DNA of 64,000 nt, from assembly GCF_008329565.1 (NCBI RefSeq), contig NZ_NPKT01000001.1, forward strand, positions 682,001 through 746,000, in the 5' to 3' direction. A program made the translations under genes and the position numbers. The notes under the pieces are model-generated. The model was not told where the DNA came from, searched no databases, and saw only the letters and a program-made list of their open reading frames with translations. Source of the stretch: Mycolicibacterium sp. P1-5 (GTDB lineage: Bacteria > Actinomycetota > Actinomycetes > Mycobacteriales > Mycobacteriaceae). Positions within the stretch are counted from its first letter, which is position 1. Every line of letters starts with the position of its first letter. Positions 8,563 to 18,051 of the stretch are shown here, piece after piece.

Positions 8563-9417
8563 TCAGTCGAGCAGGACGGTGGCGAACGTCCCGACCTCGG
8601 CGAAGCCCACCCGGGCGTAGGCCGCGCGGGCAACCTCGTTGAAACTGTTGACGTACAGGCTTGCGATCCGCCCGCTGTTGACGACCGCCGCGGCCACGGC
8701 CGCCGTTCCCGCGGTGCCGAGCCCATGACCGCGCCACTCCGGGTGCACCCATACGCCCTGGATCTGACCGACCACCGGAGATTGCGATCCCACCTCAGCC
8801 TTGAACACGACCTGGCCGTGCTCGAAGCGCGCATACGCGCGCCCTGCTGCGATCAGACTGGCCACCCGGCGGCGGTAGCCCCGACCGCCGTCGCCGATCC
8901 GCGGGTCAATGCCGACCTCACCGATGAACATGTCGATCGCGGCCACCAGGTAAGCGTCGAGCTCGTCGACCCGCACCCGTCGTACCGCCGGATCGATCCG
9001 CGACGACGGCGCCACACCCAGCGCCATGAGTGGTTGTTGGTCACGCACATCGCGGGCCGGTCCCCACGCGTGCTGCAGGCGGTCCCACATCGGCAACACC
9101 AATTCGGCCCGCCCGACCAACGACGAGCAGCGCCGCGCGGTGCTCATCACCTTATCGGCGAACGCATGCAAGTCCGGCTGCGCACCGCGGAGCGGAATCA
9201 GATTGGCCCCGGCGTAGCACAGGGATTCCTCGGCGCTGCGGCGCGTCCACAGCTCTCCGCCGATGGCCTGAGGCTCCACCCCGTGGTCGGCGACCCGCGC
9301 TGCCACCATGCAGGAGCCGACCGGATCGTCGGCGAGCACCCGGCCCACCGCCGCAGCATCACGCGCAGGCGACACCCGTCGTTCGTCGACCAGACGAAAC
9401 AGCGGCGGAGCCGACAT
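8563..9417 (-). CDS. GNAT N-acetyltransferase with DUF4081 domain (Rv2867c-like)
   Basis: A 284-residue cytosolic protein. Residues about 20-130 form the DUF4081 domain (VGRVLADDPVGSCMVAARV, then GELWTRRSAEESLCYAGANL). Residues about 130-284 form a GNAT fold with the acetyl-CoA pyrophosphate loop HPEWRGHGLGTAGTAAVAAA and C-terminal NEVARAAYARVGF. Substrate is unknown. It is the last gene of a same-strand run dxr-rip1-ispG-GNAT, the order Rv2870c-Rv2867c in M. tuberculosis, so it is probably co-transcribed with isoprenoid genes; a 43-bp gap follows ispG. Confidence 0.9.
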   Translation of the reverse strand: MSAPPLFRLVDERRVSPARDAAAVGRVLADDPVGSCMVAARVADHGVEPQAIGGELWTRRSAEESLCYAGANLIPLRGAQPDLHAFADKVMSTARRCSSLVGRAELVLPMWDRLQHAWGPARDVRDQQPLMALGVAPSSRIDPAVRRVRVDELDAYLVAAIDMFIGEVGIDPRIGDGGRGYRRRVASLIAAGRAYARFEHGQVVFKAEVGSQSPVVGQIQGVWVHPEWRGHGLGTAGTAAVAAAVVNSGRIASLYVNSFNEVARAAYARVGFAEVGTFATVLLD

Positions 9418-9460
9418 GGGCGTTACTTTCTGCGGAGTGAAAACCCAGCGGGTTACGCCA

Positions 9461-10621
9461 TCAGCTTACGGTCACCGAGGGCGAACCGGTGGCAGATGTA
9501 TCCGTGCCGCGCTGCTGCTCGGCCAGTCTCATTGCCTCTTCAATCAGCGTCTCGACGATCAGCGCTTCGGGAACGGTTTTGATGACTTCGCCCTTGACGA
9601 AAATCTGGCCCTTGCCGTTGCCTGACGCCACACCGAGGTCAGCCTCCCGAGCCTCGCCGGGGCCGTTGACGACGCAGCCCATCACCGCGACCCGCAACGG
9701 CACGTCGAGACCGTCGAGGCCCGCCGACACCTCGTTGGCCAGCGTGTAGACGTCGACCTGCGCACGCCCGCACGACGGGCAGGACACGATCTCGAGGCCG
9801 CGGGGCCGCAGGTTCAGCGACTCCAGGATCTGGATACCGACCTTGACCTCTTCCACCGGCGGCGCCGACAGCGACACCCGGATGGTGTCACCGATCCCCC
9901 GCGACAGCAGCGAGCCGAACGCGACAGCCGACTTGATGGTGCCCTGAAACGCCGGGCCGGCCTCCGTCACCCCGAGATGCAATGGGTAGTCACACTTTTC
10001 GGCCAGCAGCTCGTAGGCGGCCACCATCACGACGGGGTCGTTGTGCTTGACGCTGATCTTGATGTCGCCGAAGCCGTGCTCCTCGAACAGCGAGGCCTCC
10101 CACAGCGCGGACTCGACAAGTGCCTCGGGGGTGGCCTTGCCGTACTTCTCCATGAAGCGCTTGTCCAGCGAACCGGCATTGACACCGATGCGGATCGGGA
10201 TGCCCGCCGCACCCGCGGCCTTCGCGACCTCGCCGACCCGGCCGTCGAATTCTTTGATGTTGCCGGGGTTCACGCGCACCGCCGCACAGCCCGCGTCGAT
10301 CGCGGCGAAGATGTACTTGGGCTGGAAGTGGATGTCGGCGATCACCGGAATGTTGCTGTGCTTGGCGATCTCGGAAAGCGCGTCGGCGTCTTCCTGGCGC
10401 GGGCAGGCCACCCGGACGATATCGCAGCCGGCGGCGGTCAGCTCGGCGATCTGCTGCAGCGTGGTGTTGACGTCGTGAGTCTTGGTGGTGCACATCGACT
10501 GCACCGAGATCGGGGAGTCGCTGCCGACGCCGACGTCGCGCACCATCAGCTGACGGGTCGGGCGGCGGGGGGCGAGAACGGGCGCCGGCGGCGCCGGCAT
10601 GCCCAGACCAATGGCAGTCAC
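9461..10621 (-). CDS. ispG: 4-hydroxy-3-methylbut-2-en-1-yl diphosphate synthase
   Basis: Converts MEcPP to HMBPP, the penultimate step of the MEP isoprenoid pathway, using a 4Fe-4S cluster. The 386-residue protein has a TIM barrel (about 25-270) and a ferredoxin-like C-terminal domain with cluster ligands C281, C284 (SCPSCGRAQ), C316 ([10 protein letters not shown]) and E323. The length is normal for actinobacterial GcpE. The start [15 protein letters not shown] fits. It lies 26 bp after rip1 and two genes after dxr, which supplies the same pathway. Confidence 0.97.
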   Translation of the reverse strand: MTAIGLGMPAPPAPVLAPRRPTRQLMVRDVGVGSDSPISVQSMCTTKTHDVNTTLQQIAELTAAGCDIVRVACPRQEDADALSEIAKHSNIPVIADIHFQPKYIFAAIDAGCAAVRVNPGNIKEFDGRVGEVAKAAGAAGIPIRIGVNAGSLDKRFMEKYGKATPEALVESALWEASLFEEHGFGDIKISVKHNDPVVMVAAYELLAEKCDYPLHLGVTEAGPAFQGTIKSAVAFGSLLSRGIGDTIRVSLSAPPVEEVKVGIQILESLNLRPRGLEIVSCPSCGRAQVDVYTLANEVSAGLDGLDVPLRVAVMGCVVNGPGEAREADLGVASGNGKGQIFVKGEVIKTVPEALIVETLIEEAMRLAEQQRGTDTSATGSPSVTVS

Positions 10622-10647
10622 TTCTTCATCTCCAAAATTCAGGCCGA

Positions 10648-11886
10648 CTACTGGAACAGTCGAATCGGGTTGACCAGGTCAGCGGTGACCGTCAACAGCA
10701 TGTAGCCGACCACCACGACGAGGATCACGTACGTGGCGGGCATCAGCTTGAGGTAATTCACCGGTGCCGCGGCGACTCTGCCGCGTGCCGATCGGACGAG
10801 GTTGCGGATCTTCTCGAACACCGCAATCGCGATGTGGCCGCCGTCGAACGGCAACAGCGGCACCAGGTTGATCGCGCCGAGCACGAAGTTCAACTGGGCC
10901 AGGAAGAACCAGAACGCCACCCACAGCCCGTGGTCGACGGTGTCGCCGCCGATGATGCTGGCGCCGACGACGCTGATGGGCGTCTCGGGGTCGCGCTCGC
11001 CGCCGCCGATGGAGTGCACCAGCGCGCCGACCTTGGTCGGGATCTTGGCCAGCGACTTGCCCAACTCGACGGCCAGGTCACCGGTGAAGGTGAAGGTGGC
11101 CGGGGTGGCGGTCAGCACGTTGTACTGCGCCGGCGGGAACATCGCCGCGCCGATACCGACGGCGCCGACGTTGGTGGCCACCGGCTCGGCACCCTTGTCC
11201 TTGGCGACCAGCCGTTGGGTGGCGGTGACGTCAACGGTGGTGGTGAACTCACGGGTGGCGCCGTTTTCGGTGCGCTGCACGACAAATGTCGTCGGTCCCG
11301 CGGCCTTGCGCACGGCGGTGACCATCTCGTCGAAGTTCTTCACCGCGGTGCCGCCAACCTTCAGGACGACGTCGCCGGGCTTGATGCCGGCCAGTGCCGC
11401 CGGGCCGGGGCCGGTGCAGTCGGCGAGCTTGTCCTTGCTGACTTGCGGTGCAACACAGGACGTTTCGCCGACGACGGCGGTGGTCGGCGCATGCAGGTTT
11501 GGCAGACCCCAGACGACTGCGATCCCGTAGATCAGCACGAGCCCGATGATGAAGTTCATCGCCGGCCCGGCGAACAGCACCGCCACCCGCCTCCAGGTGT
11601 CCTGCCTGAACATCGCGTACGGGCGTTCTTCGGGCTTGAGTTCCTCTACCGACGTCATGCCGGCAATGTCGCAGAACCCGCCGAGCGGGACGGCCTTGAC
11701 GCCGTACTCGGTGGATCCGAGCTTGTTGGGCCGGTGCGTCGACCACAGCGTCGGCCCGAAGCCCACGAAGTAGCGGCGCACCTTCATTCCGGTGGCGCGC
11801 GCCACCCACATGTGGCCGCACTCGTGCAATGCCACCGAGATGAGGATGCAGAGTGCGAACAGCGCGATGCCGATAACGAACATCAT
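10648..11886 (-). CDS. rip1: Site-2 intramembrane zinc metalloprotease Rip1 (RseP-like)
   Basis: A 412-residue polytopic membrane protease that cleaves anti-sigma factors inside the membrane. The zinc-binding H21-E-C-G-H25 lies in the first membrane segment, a central PDZ domain spans about residues 125-220 ([14 protein letters not shown]), and the third zinc ligand lies in [10 protein letters not shown] near residue 345, followed by a final membrane helix. Known substrates of the M. tuberculosis orthologue include anti-SigK, anti-SigL and anti-SigM. The start overlaps the dxr stop by 4 bp (ATGA-type), so translation is coupled. Its link to SigK is notable because a SigK-type target gene (mpt70-like) lies just beyond dxr. 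Confidence 0.95.
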   Translation of the reverse strand: MMFVIGIALFALCILISVALHECGHMWVARATGMKVRRYFVGFGPTLWSTHRPNKLGSTEYGVKAVPLGGFCDIAGMTSVEELKPEERPYAMFRQDTWRRVAVLFAGPAMNFIIGLVLIYGIAVVWGLPNLHAPTTAVVGETSCVAPQVSKDKLADCTGPGPAALAGIKPGDVVLKVGGTAVKNFDEMVTAVRKAAGPTTFVVQRTENGATREFTTTVDVTATQRLVAKDKGAEPVATNVGAVGIGAAMFPPAQYNVLTATPATFTFTGDLAVELGKSLAKIPTKVGALVHSIGGGERDPETPISVVGASIIGGDTVDHGLWVAFWFFLAQLNFVLGAINLVPLLPFDGGHIAIAVFEKIRNLVRSARGRVAAAPVNYLKLMPATYVILVVVVGYMLLTVTADLVNPIRLFQ

Positions 11887-13061
11887 CGGATTGAAGCGAC
11901 CTCCTGTGTGACGGCCTCGCGAGCCCGTTGCCGTGCCCAGCGCTGCGCGTCAAGTACTTCTTCCACGGTAGCTGGTTCGGCGGCCCACCGGTCTGCGGCG
12001 TGCAGCACGTGGGCGATTGTTCGGACGATGGCCGGGAACCGGATCTTTCCGTCGAGGAAGGCTTCGGCGGCCTCTTCGTTGGCGGCGTTGTAGACCGCGG
12101 TCAGGCAGCCACCGGTTTCTCCGGCGTGCCGGGCCAGGTCGACCGCGGGGAACACCGACGCGTCCAGCGGCTCGAATTCCCAGGTGGAGGCCGTGGTGAA
12201 GTCACAAGCCGCGGCGGCGGCCGGCACCCGATCCGGCCAGCCCAGGGCCAGCGAGATCGGCAGCTTCATGTCCGGCGGGCTGGCCTGGGCGATCGTTGAG
12301 CCGTCGGTGAACGTGACCATCGAGTGCACGATCGACTGCGGATGCACCACCACCTCGATGCGCTCATACGGCACGCCGAACAGCAGGTGCGTCTCGATCA
12401 GCTCCAAACCCTTGTTGACCAGCGATGCCGAGTTCAGGGTGTTCATCGGGCCCATGCTCCAGGTGGGGTGGGCGCCGGCCTGCTCGGGTGTTACGGGTTC
12501 GAGCTGGGCGGCCGACCAGCCGCGGAACGGCCCGCCGGAGGCGGTGAGCACCAGTTTGGCCACCTCGTCGGCGGTGCCGGAGCGCAGGCATTGGGCCAAC
12601 GCCGAATGCTCGGAGTCGACGGGCACGATCTGACCGGGCTGCGCGGCCTTCACGACCAGCGGCCCGCCGGCGACCAGCGATTCTTTGTTGGCCAGTGCCA
12701 GCCGGGCGCCGGTGGCCAGCGCAGCCAGGGTCGGTTCCAGTCCCAGCGCGCCGACCAGGGCGTTGAGCACGACGTCGACGCCGGTTTTCTCGAAGGTGTC
12801 CTGCACCAGACGGGTGACCCCGTCGGGCCCGCTGTGCGTGACATCACCGATTTTCTCGGCGGCGGCCGGGTCGGCGACGGCGATGTTGGCGACGCCGGTC
12901 TCGGCGCGCTGCCGGGCCAGCAGGTCTGGGTTTCCGCCGCCGGCCGCCAGCCCGACGACCTCGAAGCGGTCGGGGTTCGCGGCGATGACCTCCAGCGCCT
13001 GGGTTCCGATGGAACCGGTACTGCCCAGGATCAGGACCCGGAGACGGTTGACGGGGCTCAC
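11883..13061 (-). CDS. dxr: 1-deoxy-D-xylulose-5-phosphate reductoisomerase
   Basis: NADPH-dependent enzyme that makes MEP from DXP, the target of fosmidomycin. The 392-residue protein shows the N-terminal nucleotide loop [23 protein letters not shown], the metal-binding region [14 protein letters not shown], the flexible loop [11 protein letters not shown], and [19 protein letters not shown] near the C terminus. The start [13 protein letters not shown] is about 160 bp from the divergent mpt70-like gene. The end overlaps rip1. It is first in the dxr-rip1-ispG-GNAT operon. Confidence 0.97.
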   Translation of the reverse strand: MSPVNRLRVLILGSTGSIGTQALEVIAANPDRFEVVGLAAGGGNPDLLARQRAETGVANIAVADPAAAEKIGDVTHSGPDGVTRLVQDTFEKTGVDVVLNALVGALGLEPTLAALATGARLALANKESLVAGGPLVVKAAQPGQIVPVDSEHSALAQCLRSGTADEVAKLVLTASGGPFRGWSAAQLEPVTPEQAGAHPTWSMGPMNTLNSASLVNKGLELIETHLLFGVPYERIEVVVHPQSIVHSMVTFTDGSTIAQASPPDMKLPISLALGWPDRVPAAAAACDFTTASTWEFEPLDASVFPAVDLARHAGETGGCLTAVYNAANEEAAEAFLDGKIRFPAIVRTIAHVLHAADRWAAEPATVEEVLDAQRWARQRAREAVTQEVASIR

Positions 13062-13142
13062 CCATCAATTGTGCCGGTTGCGGCAAGGTGCTCTGGTCAG
13101 GGCGGACGGATGTGACACATGTGTGACGCGCCGGTCTCCGAC

Positions 13143-13169
13143 CGATCCGCCGCCCAGCCGACGCCGAAT
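13143..13169 (+). promoter_or_regulatory. Candidate SigK-type promoter of the mpt70-like gene
   Basis: CCGAAT at 13164-13169 matches the reported mycobacterial SigK -10 element. Fifteen bases upstream, CGATCC (13143-13148 region) is one mismatch from the -35 CCATCC. Predicted transcription start is about 45 bp before the ATG at 13220. The spacer is 1-2 bp shorter than usual, so this is a hypothesis supported by the identity of the downstream gene. Confidence 0.4.
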
Positions 13170-13219
13170 CCCTCATGCACGCCGATCAGCAGCGGTCGGC
13201 CCACAGGAGGGATCAGTCG

Positions 13220-13807
13220 ATGCACAAGAACAAGAGGGCGTTCGTCATTTCCGGCATCACGGCGATCGGGCTGTCGTTGGCCGTCGTCCCGACCGCCACC
13301 GCCGACACCGCGGGCGGCCTCGTTGGGCCGGGCTGCGCGGCCTACGCACAGCAGGTACCGACCGGACCCGGTTCGGTCACAGGCATGTCGATGGCACCGG
13401 TTGCCGTTGCAGCGTCCAACAATCCGATGCTGACGACGTTGACGGCTGCGCTGTCGGGCAAGCTCAACCCGCAGGTGAACCTTGTCGACACTCTCAACGG
13501 CGGTCAGTTCACGGTGTTCGCACCGACTGACGCCGCCTTCGGCAAGATCGACCCGGCCACCATCGATGCGCTCAAGACCGACAAGGACTTGCTGACCTCG
13601 ATCCTGACCTACCACGTGGTGGCCGGCCAGGCCGCCCCGAACAAGGTGGTGGGCACCCACAAGACGGTCCAGGGCGCGGAGCTCACGGTCACCGGCTCCG
13701 GCGATCACCTGCAGGTCAACGGCGCCAACGTGGTCTGTGGTGGCGTGCGGACCGCCAACGCCACGGTGTACCTGATCGACACGGTGCTGATGCCGCCGGC
13801 GCAGTAG
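13220..13807 (+). CDS. mpt70: MPT70-like secreted fasciclin (FAS1) domain protein
   Basis: A 195-residue secreted protein, close in length to MPT70 (193). The ATG at 13220 follows CAGGAGGG (13204-13211) and gives a signal peptide ending at TATA-D. The rest is one FAS1 domain with the hallmark [11 protein letters not shown] and [14 protein letters not shown]. Two Cys (GPGCAAYA and NVVCGGV) match the MPT70 disulfide. There is no lipobox, so it corresponds to soluble MPT70 rather than lipoprotein MPT83. In M. tuberculosis mpt70/mpt83 are SigK-controlled; dipZ, mpt83 and the sigK-linked partner genes are not next to it here. Role is probably surface or secreted interaction; the ligand is unknown. 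Confidence 0.92.
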   Translation: MHKNKRAFVISGITAIGLSLAVVPTATADTAGGLVGPGCAAYAQQVPTGPGSVTGMSMAPVAVAASNNPMLTTLTAALSGKLNPQVNLVDTLNGGQFTVFAPTDAAFGKIDPATIDALKTDKDLLTSILTYHVVAGQAAPNKVVGTHKTVQGAELTVTGSGDHLQVNGANVVCGGVRTANATVYLIDTVLMPPAQ

Positions 13808-13825
13808 GCCCGCGGGACCCGCACG

Positions 13826-15154
13826 TCAGCCGACTTCGTCGATCGAAAGCTCCGGCGGCGTGCGGGTCAGCCCCCGGGTCAGCACCAGCAGATAGATGAT
13901 GCCGATGCCCAGCCAGCTCAGCCCCAGGATCAGGGCCTTCTCGTCGAGTTGGGTCAGCAGATAGATGTCGATGAGGAAGCCGAGCACCGGCAGCAGGACG
14001 TAGCGCCACGGGTTCAGCGAGTCGGCTCGGTGGCGGACGAAGTAGCCGATGACCGCGACGTTCACCAACGCGAACGCGGTGAATGCGCCGAAGTTGATGA
14101 ACGACGTCGAGGTGGCCACGTCGAGGAAGATCGCGGCCAGCCCGACGATGCCGACCAGCACGATGTTGAACGCCGGGGTGTGGAAGCGCTCGAGGATCAT
14201 CGCGAACACCCGCCGCGGCAACACACCGTCGCGGCCCATCGCGTAGAGCAAACGCGACACCGCGGCCTGCGCCGCAAGTCCGGAGGTGAACTGGCCGAGG
14301 ATCAGCGCCGCCAGGAACACCGCACCAAATACGTTGCCGCCGACGGTCTTGGCGATGTCCTCGGCCAGTGAGTCGACGTTGTCGAACGTGCCACCCGGCG
14401 ACACCAGCGTGACGAAGTAGGAGACGATCACGAAGATCGCGCCGCCGATCAGCGCGACCAGCACGATCGCTCGGGGGATGGTCTTCTCCGCGTCGTAGGT
14501 CTCCTCGGTCAGCGTGCTGACGGCGTCGAAACCCAGGAAGGAATACGCCGAGACTGCAGCGCCCGCCGCGATCGCCGCGAAGCCGCCGGTACCGGCGAAA
14601 GGTGTTGCGGAGACAAGCGTTTCAGAGTTCGATACCAGGTGCGCGATCGAGAGGGCAACAAACAGCGCGAGGATGAGAAGCTGAAAGGTCATCAACACGA
14701 AGTTGGTGCGGTCGGCGACCTTGAGCCCGATGATGTTGAGCGCCGAGGTGATCACTATGAACGCGACGATCCACACCCAGAACGGAACCCCGGGGAACTG
14801 ACCGGTCAGGTACGCCCCGCCGATCAGCCAGATGACCAGCGGCAGGAACAGGTAGTCCAGCAGGATCGCCCACCCGACAACGAATCCCAGCCGGGCGTCC
14901 AAGGACTTGCGCACATAGGTGTAGGCGGAGCCGGAGACCGGGTAGTGCTTGGCCATCAGGCCGTAGCTCAGGGCGGTGAACAACATCGCCACCGTGGCCA
15001 GCAGATAGGAGCCGGCGCTGGCGCCGTTGGACTTCTCCGCGATCACCCCGAAGATGCCTAGAACGATGATCGGCGCCATGTACGCCAGGCCGAAGAGCAC
15101 GACCGAATGCAGCCGCAGCGTCTTCTGAAGTCCGGGATGATGGTCAGTGGTCAC
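13826..15154 (-). CDS. APC-family amino acid/polyamine permease
   Basis: A 442-residue inner-membrane transporter with about 12 hydrophobic segments. The GTG at 15154 (VTTDHHPGLQKTLRLHSVVL) is preceded by GGGGAAG, and the first helix has the APC-type unwound segment GLAYMAPIIVLGIFGVI. SGSAYTYVRKSLDARLGFVVGW and GFDAVSTLTEETYDAEKTIP are further APC signatures. Best guess is an amino acid or polyamine importer of the PuuP-like group; substrate cannot be read. Longer N-terminal extensions are out of family. The start is only 34 bp from the divergent photolyase start, so promoters of the two genes must overlap. No M. tuberculosis gene occupies this position. Confidence 0.88.
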   Translation of the reverse strand: MTTDHHPGLQKTLRLHSVVLFGLAYMAPIIVLGIFGVIAEKSNGASAGSYLLATVAMLFTALSYGLMAKHYPVSGSAYTYVRKSLDARLGFVVGWAILLDYLFLPLVIWLIGGAYLTGQFPGVPFWVWIVAFIVITSALNIIGLKVADRTNFVLMTFQLLILALFVALSIAHLVSNSETLVSATPFAGTGGFAAIAAGAAVSAYSFLGFDAVSTLTEETYDAEKTIPRAIVLVALIGGAIFVIVSYFVTLVSPGGTFDNVDSLAEDIAKTVGGNVFGAVFLAALILGQFTSGLAAQAAVSRLLYAMGRDGVLPRRVFAMILERFHTPAFNIVLVGIVGLAAIFLDVATSTSFINFGAFTAFALVNVAVIGYFVRHRADSLNPWRYVLLPVLGFLIDIYLLTQLDEKALILGLSWLGIGIIYLLVLTRGLTRTPPELSIDEVG

Positions 15155-15188
15155 GCTTCCCCATTCCCAGAGACGGCAGCATGGAAAC

Positions 15189-16544
15189 ATGCCCACACTG
15201 CTGTGGTTCCGCCGCGACCTGCGCCTGCACGATCTGCCGCCGTTGCTGGAGGCAGCCGCTGACGGCTCCGACGTGCTCGCCTGCTTCGTACTGGACCCGC
15301 GGTTGGAGAAGTCGTCGGGTGCACGCCGGCTGCAGTTCCTCGGGGATTCGCTGCGCACACTCTCCGATGCCCTCGACGGCAGGCTGCTGATCACCAGCGG
15401 GCGACCAGAGCATCGAATTCCGTTGCTGTGCAAGCAGATCGGCGCCGACGAGGTTCACGTGTCCGCCGACTTCAGCCCATTCGGGGTGCGCCGTGACCAG
15501 GCGGTCGCCGCTGCGCTGGCCGCTGTCGGCGCCACGCTGCGGCCGACCGGTTCGCCCTACCTTGTCCCGCCGGGCCGGGTCACCAAGGACGACGGAGCTC
15601 CGTACAAGGTGTTCACCCCGTTCTTGGCCAGGTGGCGCGAGATTGGCTGGCGCGGGCCGGCGCAATCATCGACGGCGCCGGTGAACTGGATCGACCCGGC
15701 GGCCGTGGCGTCGACGTTGCGCGTCGACGCCCCCGACCCGGGCGCCGATCTGGACCTCGAGGCCGGTGAGGCAGCGGCCCTGGCCCAGTGGGCGGATTTC
15801 GTCGACGACGGCCTGGCCCAGTACGCCGAGGACCGCAACCGCCCGGACAAGGCGGGCACCAGTCGCATGTCGGCGCACCTGAAGTTCGGCACGATCCACC
15901 CCCGCACGATGGCCGCCGATCTGAACGTCCGCGCGATCGGCCCGGGCGCCTATCTGCGGGAGCTGGCGTTCCGCGACTTCTACGCCGCGGTGCTCAACCA
16001 GTGGCCGGACAGCGCCTGGTGGAACTGGAACCGCAAGTTCGACGCCATCGAGGTGGACACCGGTCCCGACGCCAGGAGGGCGTTCGAAGCCTGGAAGGAC
16101 GGCCGCACTGGTTTCCCGATCGTCGACGCCGGGATGCGCCAGCTGCGCGAGTCGGGCTTCGTGCACAACCGCGTCCGCATGATCGTGGCGTCGTTCCTGG
16201 TGAAAGACCTGCATCTGCCGTGGCAGTGGGGCGCGAAGTGGTTCCTTGAGCAGCTGGTCGACGGCGACATGGCGAACAATCAGCACGGCTGGCAGTGGTG
16301 TGCGGGGTCGGGCACCGACGCCGCGCCGTACTTCCGGGTGTTCAACCCGACCACACAGGGGCAGAAATTCGACCCCAATGGCGACTACGTGCGGCGCTGG
16401 GTGCCGGAGCTGGCCGGCCCCGAAACGGCCGGCGTCGACGTCCACCGCCTGAAAGGCGGCCCGCCGCCCGGCTACCCGGAGCCGATCGTGGACCACGCCA
16501 CCGAGCGCGCCGAGGCATTGCGGCGCTACGGCCAGATCGGCTGA
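15189..16544 (+). CDS. phr: Deoxyribodipyrimidine photolyase (class I CPD photolyase)
   Basis: A light-driven FADH- flavoprotein of 451 residues that splits cyclobutane pyrimidine dimers. The ATG at 15189 gives MPTLLWFRRDLRLHDLPP, the N-terminal Rossmann antenna domain start. The C-terminal FAD domain has SAHLKFGTIHPR, ELAFRDFYAAVL, the Trp-rich WWNWNRKF, and GFPIVDAGMRQLRESGFVHNR with RMIVASFLVKDLHLPWQWG. It is absent from M. tuberculosis and fits a free-living, light-exposed lifestyle. It is divergent from the APC permease, with a 34-bp gap. I see no SOS box in that gap. Confidence 0.95.
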   Translation: MPTLLWFRRDLRLHDLPPLLEAAADGSDVLACFVLDPRLEKSSGARRLQFLGDSLRTLSDALDGRLLITSGRPEHRIPLLCKQIGADEVHVSADFSPFGVRRDQAVAAALAAVGATLRPTGSPYLVPPGRVTKDDGAPYKVFTPFLARWREIGWRGPAQSSTAPVNWIDPAAVASTLRVDAPDPGADLDLEAGEAAALAQWADFVDDGLAQYAEDRNRPDKAGTSRMSAHLKFGTIHPRTMAADLNVRAIGPGAYLRELAFRDFYAAVLNQWPDSAWWNWNRKFDAIEVDTGPDARRAFEAWKDGRTGFPIVDAGMRQLRESGFVHNRVRMIVASFLVKDLHLPWQWGAKWFLEQLVDGDMANNQHGWQWCAGSGTDAAPYFRVFNPTTQGQKFDPNGDYVRRWVPELAGPETAGVDVHRLKGGPPPGYPEPIVDHATERAEALRRYGQIG

Positions 16545-16604
16545 GCCGCCGCTGACCGGGTGTGCCAGAATTACCGCAATTGCCGATCTGAGACAGGAGC
16601 CGCG

Positions 16605-16859
16605 ATGGTCAGCACCGAGGTGGAGCGTTACGCAGAGGTCGATCCGGCCGACGTGCCCTCGGCCGCTTGGGGCTGGAGCAAGATCAACCCGCGCACCTGG
16701 CACGCTCTCGGCATCTTCGTCACGGTGTTCCTGCTCGCGATGCTGAAGGGCAATCACGTCGGCCACGTCGAGGATTATGTGCTGATCGTGTTCGCGGTCC
16801 TGGTGTTCGGTGCGACCGTGCGCGACTGGTGGGGCCGTCGCCGCGGCTGGATCCGCTAG
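16605..16859 (+). CDS. Small two-helix membrane protein (Rv2876-like, DUF2631)
   Basis: An 84-residue protein. The ATG at 16605 follows ACAGGAGC. A charged N terminus (TEVERYAEVDPADVPSAAWGWS) is followed by two membrane helices (HALGIFVTVFLLAMLKG and DYVLIVFAVLVFGATV) and a basic tail DWWGRRRGWIR, which should place the C terminus in the cytosol. Position between the mpt70 region and rlmN and the WGWSKINPRTWH pattern match the actinobacterial DUF2631 family that includes Rv2876. Function unknown. Confidence 0.85.
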   Translation: MVSTEVERYAEVDPADVPSAAWGWSKINPRTWHALGIFVTVFLLAMLKGNHVGHVEDYVLIVFAVLVFGATVRDWWGRRRGWIR

Positions 16860-16865
16860 CTCCCT

Positions 16866-16880
16866 GCGCCGAGATCGACG
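16866..16880. repeat. Dispersed intergenic motif, copy A
   Basis: GCGCCGAGATCGACG lies between the convergent ends of the small membrane protein gene and rlmN. The identical 15-mer recurs at 54931-54945, where a perfect downstream inverted copy is kept. Here the second arm is degenerate (about 16911-16930, ATGTCGGTTTGGCGG). Confidence 0.5.
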
Positions 16881-16933
16881 TTTTGTCGCGATCTGCTCGC
16901 ATATCTTCTGCGAAATGTCGGTTTGGCGGGTAG

Positions 16934-18025
16934 TTAACCGCTGGCGGCCAGCTGACCGCAGGCCGCGGCGATCTCACGACCGCGGGTATCCCGCACGGTG
17001 CAGGACACCCCTTGAGCCTTGACCCGCCGGACGAACTCGCGTTCCGCCGGCTTGGGGCTGGCATCCCATTCGCTGCCCGGCGTCGGATTGAGCGGAATCA
17101 GGTTCACGTGCACCAACGGCCCCAGCGCCCTGTGCAACTTCTTGCCCAGTAGGTCAGCCCGCCAGCCCTGGTCGTTGACGTCGCGGATCAGCGCGTACTC
17201 GATCGACACCCGCCGGCCGGTTCCGTCGGCGTAGTAGCGGGCGGCATCAAGGACTTCCTGTACCTTCCAGCGGTTGTTCACCGGCACCAGAGTGTCGCGC
17301 AGCTCGTCGTCCGGCGTGTGCAGCGACACCGCCAGCGTCACCCCCAGATGTTCGTCGGCGAGCTTGCGGATGGCCGGCGCCAACCCGACCGTCGACACGG
17401 TCACCGACCGGGCCGAAATCCCGAAGCCGTCCGGTGCCGCAGCGGTGATGCGTTCCACGGTGGCCAGCACCCGCGCGTAGTTGGCCAGCGGCTCGCCCAT
17501 CCCCATGAACACCACGTTGGACAGCCGCTCACCGAACTCGTCGCGCGAGGTCACCGCCGCGGCCCGCACCTGCTCGAGGATCTCGGCGGTGCTCAGGTTG
17601 CGGGTCAGCCCGCCCTGGCCGGTCGCGCAAAACGGGCAGGCCATCCCGCAGCCGGCCTGCGATGAGATGCACACCGTGGTGCGGTTCGGGTAACGCATCA
17701 GCACCGACTCGAAGGTGGTGCCATCGTGAGCGCGCCACAACGTCTTTCGGGTCTCCCCCGAGTCGCACTCGATCTCCCGGGCCACCGAGAGCAGCGGCGG
17801 GAACAATGCGTCGGCGACAGCATCGCGCACCGCGGCGGGCAGATCGGTCATCTGCTGGGGGTCTGCGACCAGCCGGCCGTAGTACTGCTGCGCGAGCTGC
17901 TTGGCCCGAAACGCCGGGAGCCCGAGTTCGGCCACCGCGGCCGCGCGGCCTCCGGCGTCGAGGTCGGCCAGATGCCGCGGCGGTAACCCCCGCCGCGGCG
18001 CCTCGAAGACCAGCTCTTGTTTCAT
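16934..18025 (-). CDS. rlmN: 23S rRNA (adenine2503-C2)/tRNA (adenine37-C2) methyltransferase
   Basis: A 363-residue radical-SAM enzyme that methylates C2 of A2503 in 23S rRNA and A37 in some tRNAs. The 4Fe-4S CxxxCxxC motif is C126, C130, C133 ([13 protein letters not shown]). Other signatures are [25 protein letters not shown] and [10 protein letters not shown]. The Cys of [10 protein letters not shown] near the C terminus is the second catalytic Cys. The start [18 protein letters not shown] is in the usual place. It is on the same strand as cdsA upstream, 26 bp apart. Confidence 0.95.
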   Translation of the reverse strand: MKQELVFEAPRRGLPPRHLADLDAGGRAAAVAELGLPAFRAKQLAQQYYGRLVADPQQMTDLPAAVRDAVADALFPPLLSVAREIECDSGETRKTLWRAHDGTTFESVLMRYPNRTTVCISSQAGCGMACPFCATGQGGLTRNLSTAEILEQVRAAAVTSRDEFGERLSNVVFMGMGEPLANYARVLATVERITAAAPDGFGISARSVTVSTVGLAPAIRKLADEHLGVTLAVSLHTPDDELRDTLVPVNNRWKVQEVLDAARYYADGTGRRVSIEYALIRDVNDQGWRADLLGKKLHRALGPLVHVNLIPLNPTPGSEWDASPKPAEREFVRRVKAQGVSCTVRDTRGREIAAACGQLAASG

Positions 18026-18051
18026 TACGTCCAGTATCGCGGACGCTGGGG

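Noticed and set aside
10834..12093. 419-codon plus-strand open frame antisense to rip1 and dxr
   Set aside because: Mirror of codon bias in well-conserved genes; no recognisable protein.
15155..15188. SOS (LexA) box before the photolyase
   Set aside because: No GAAC-N4-GTTC-type or other SOS motif found in the gap.
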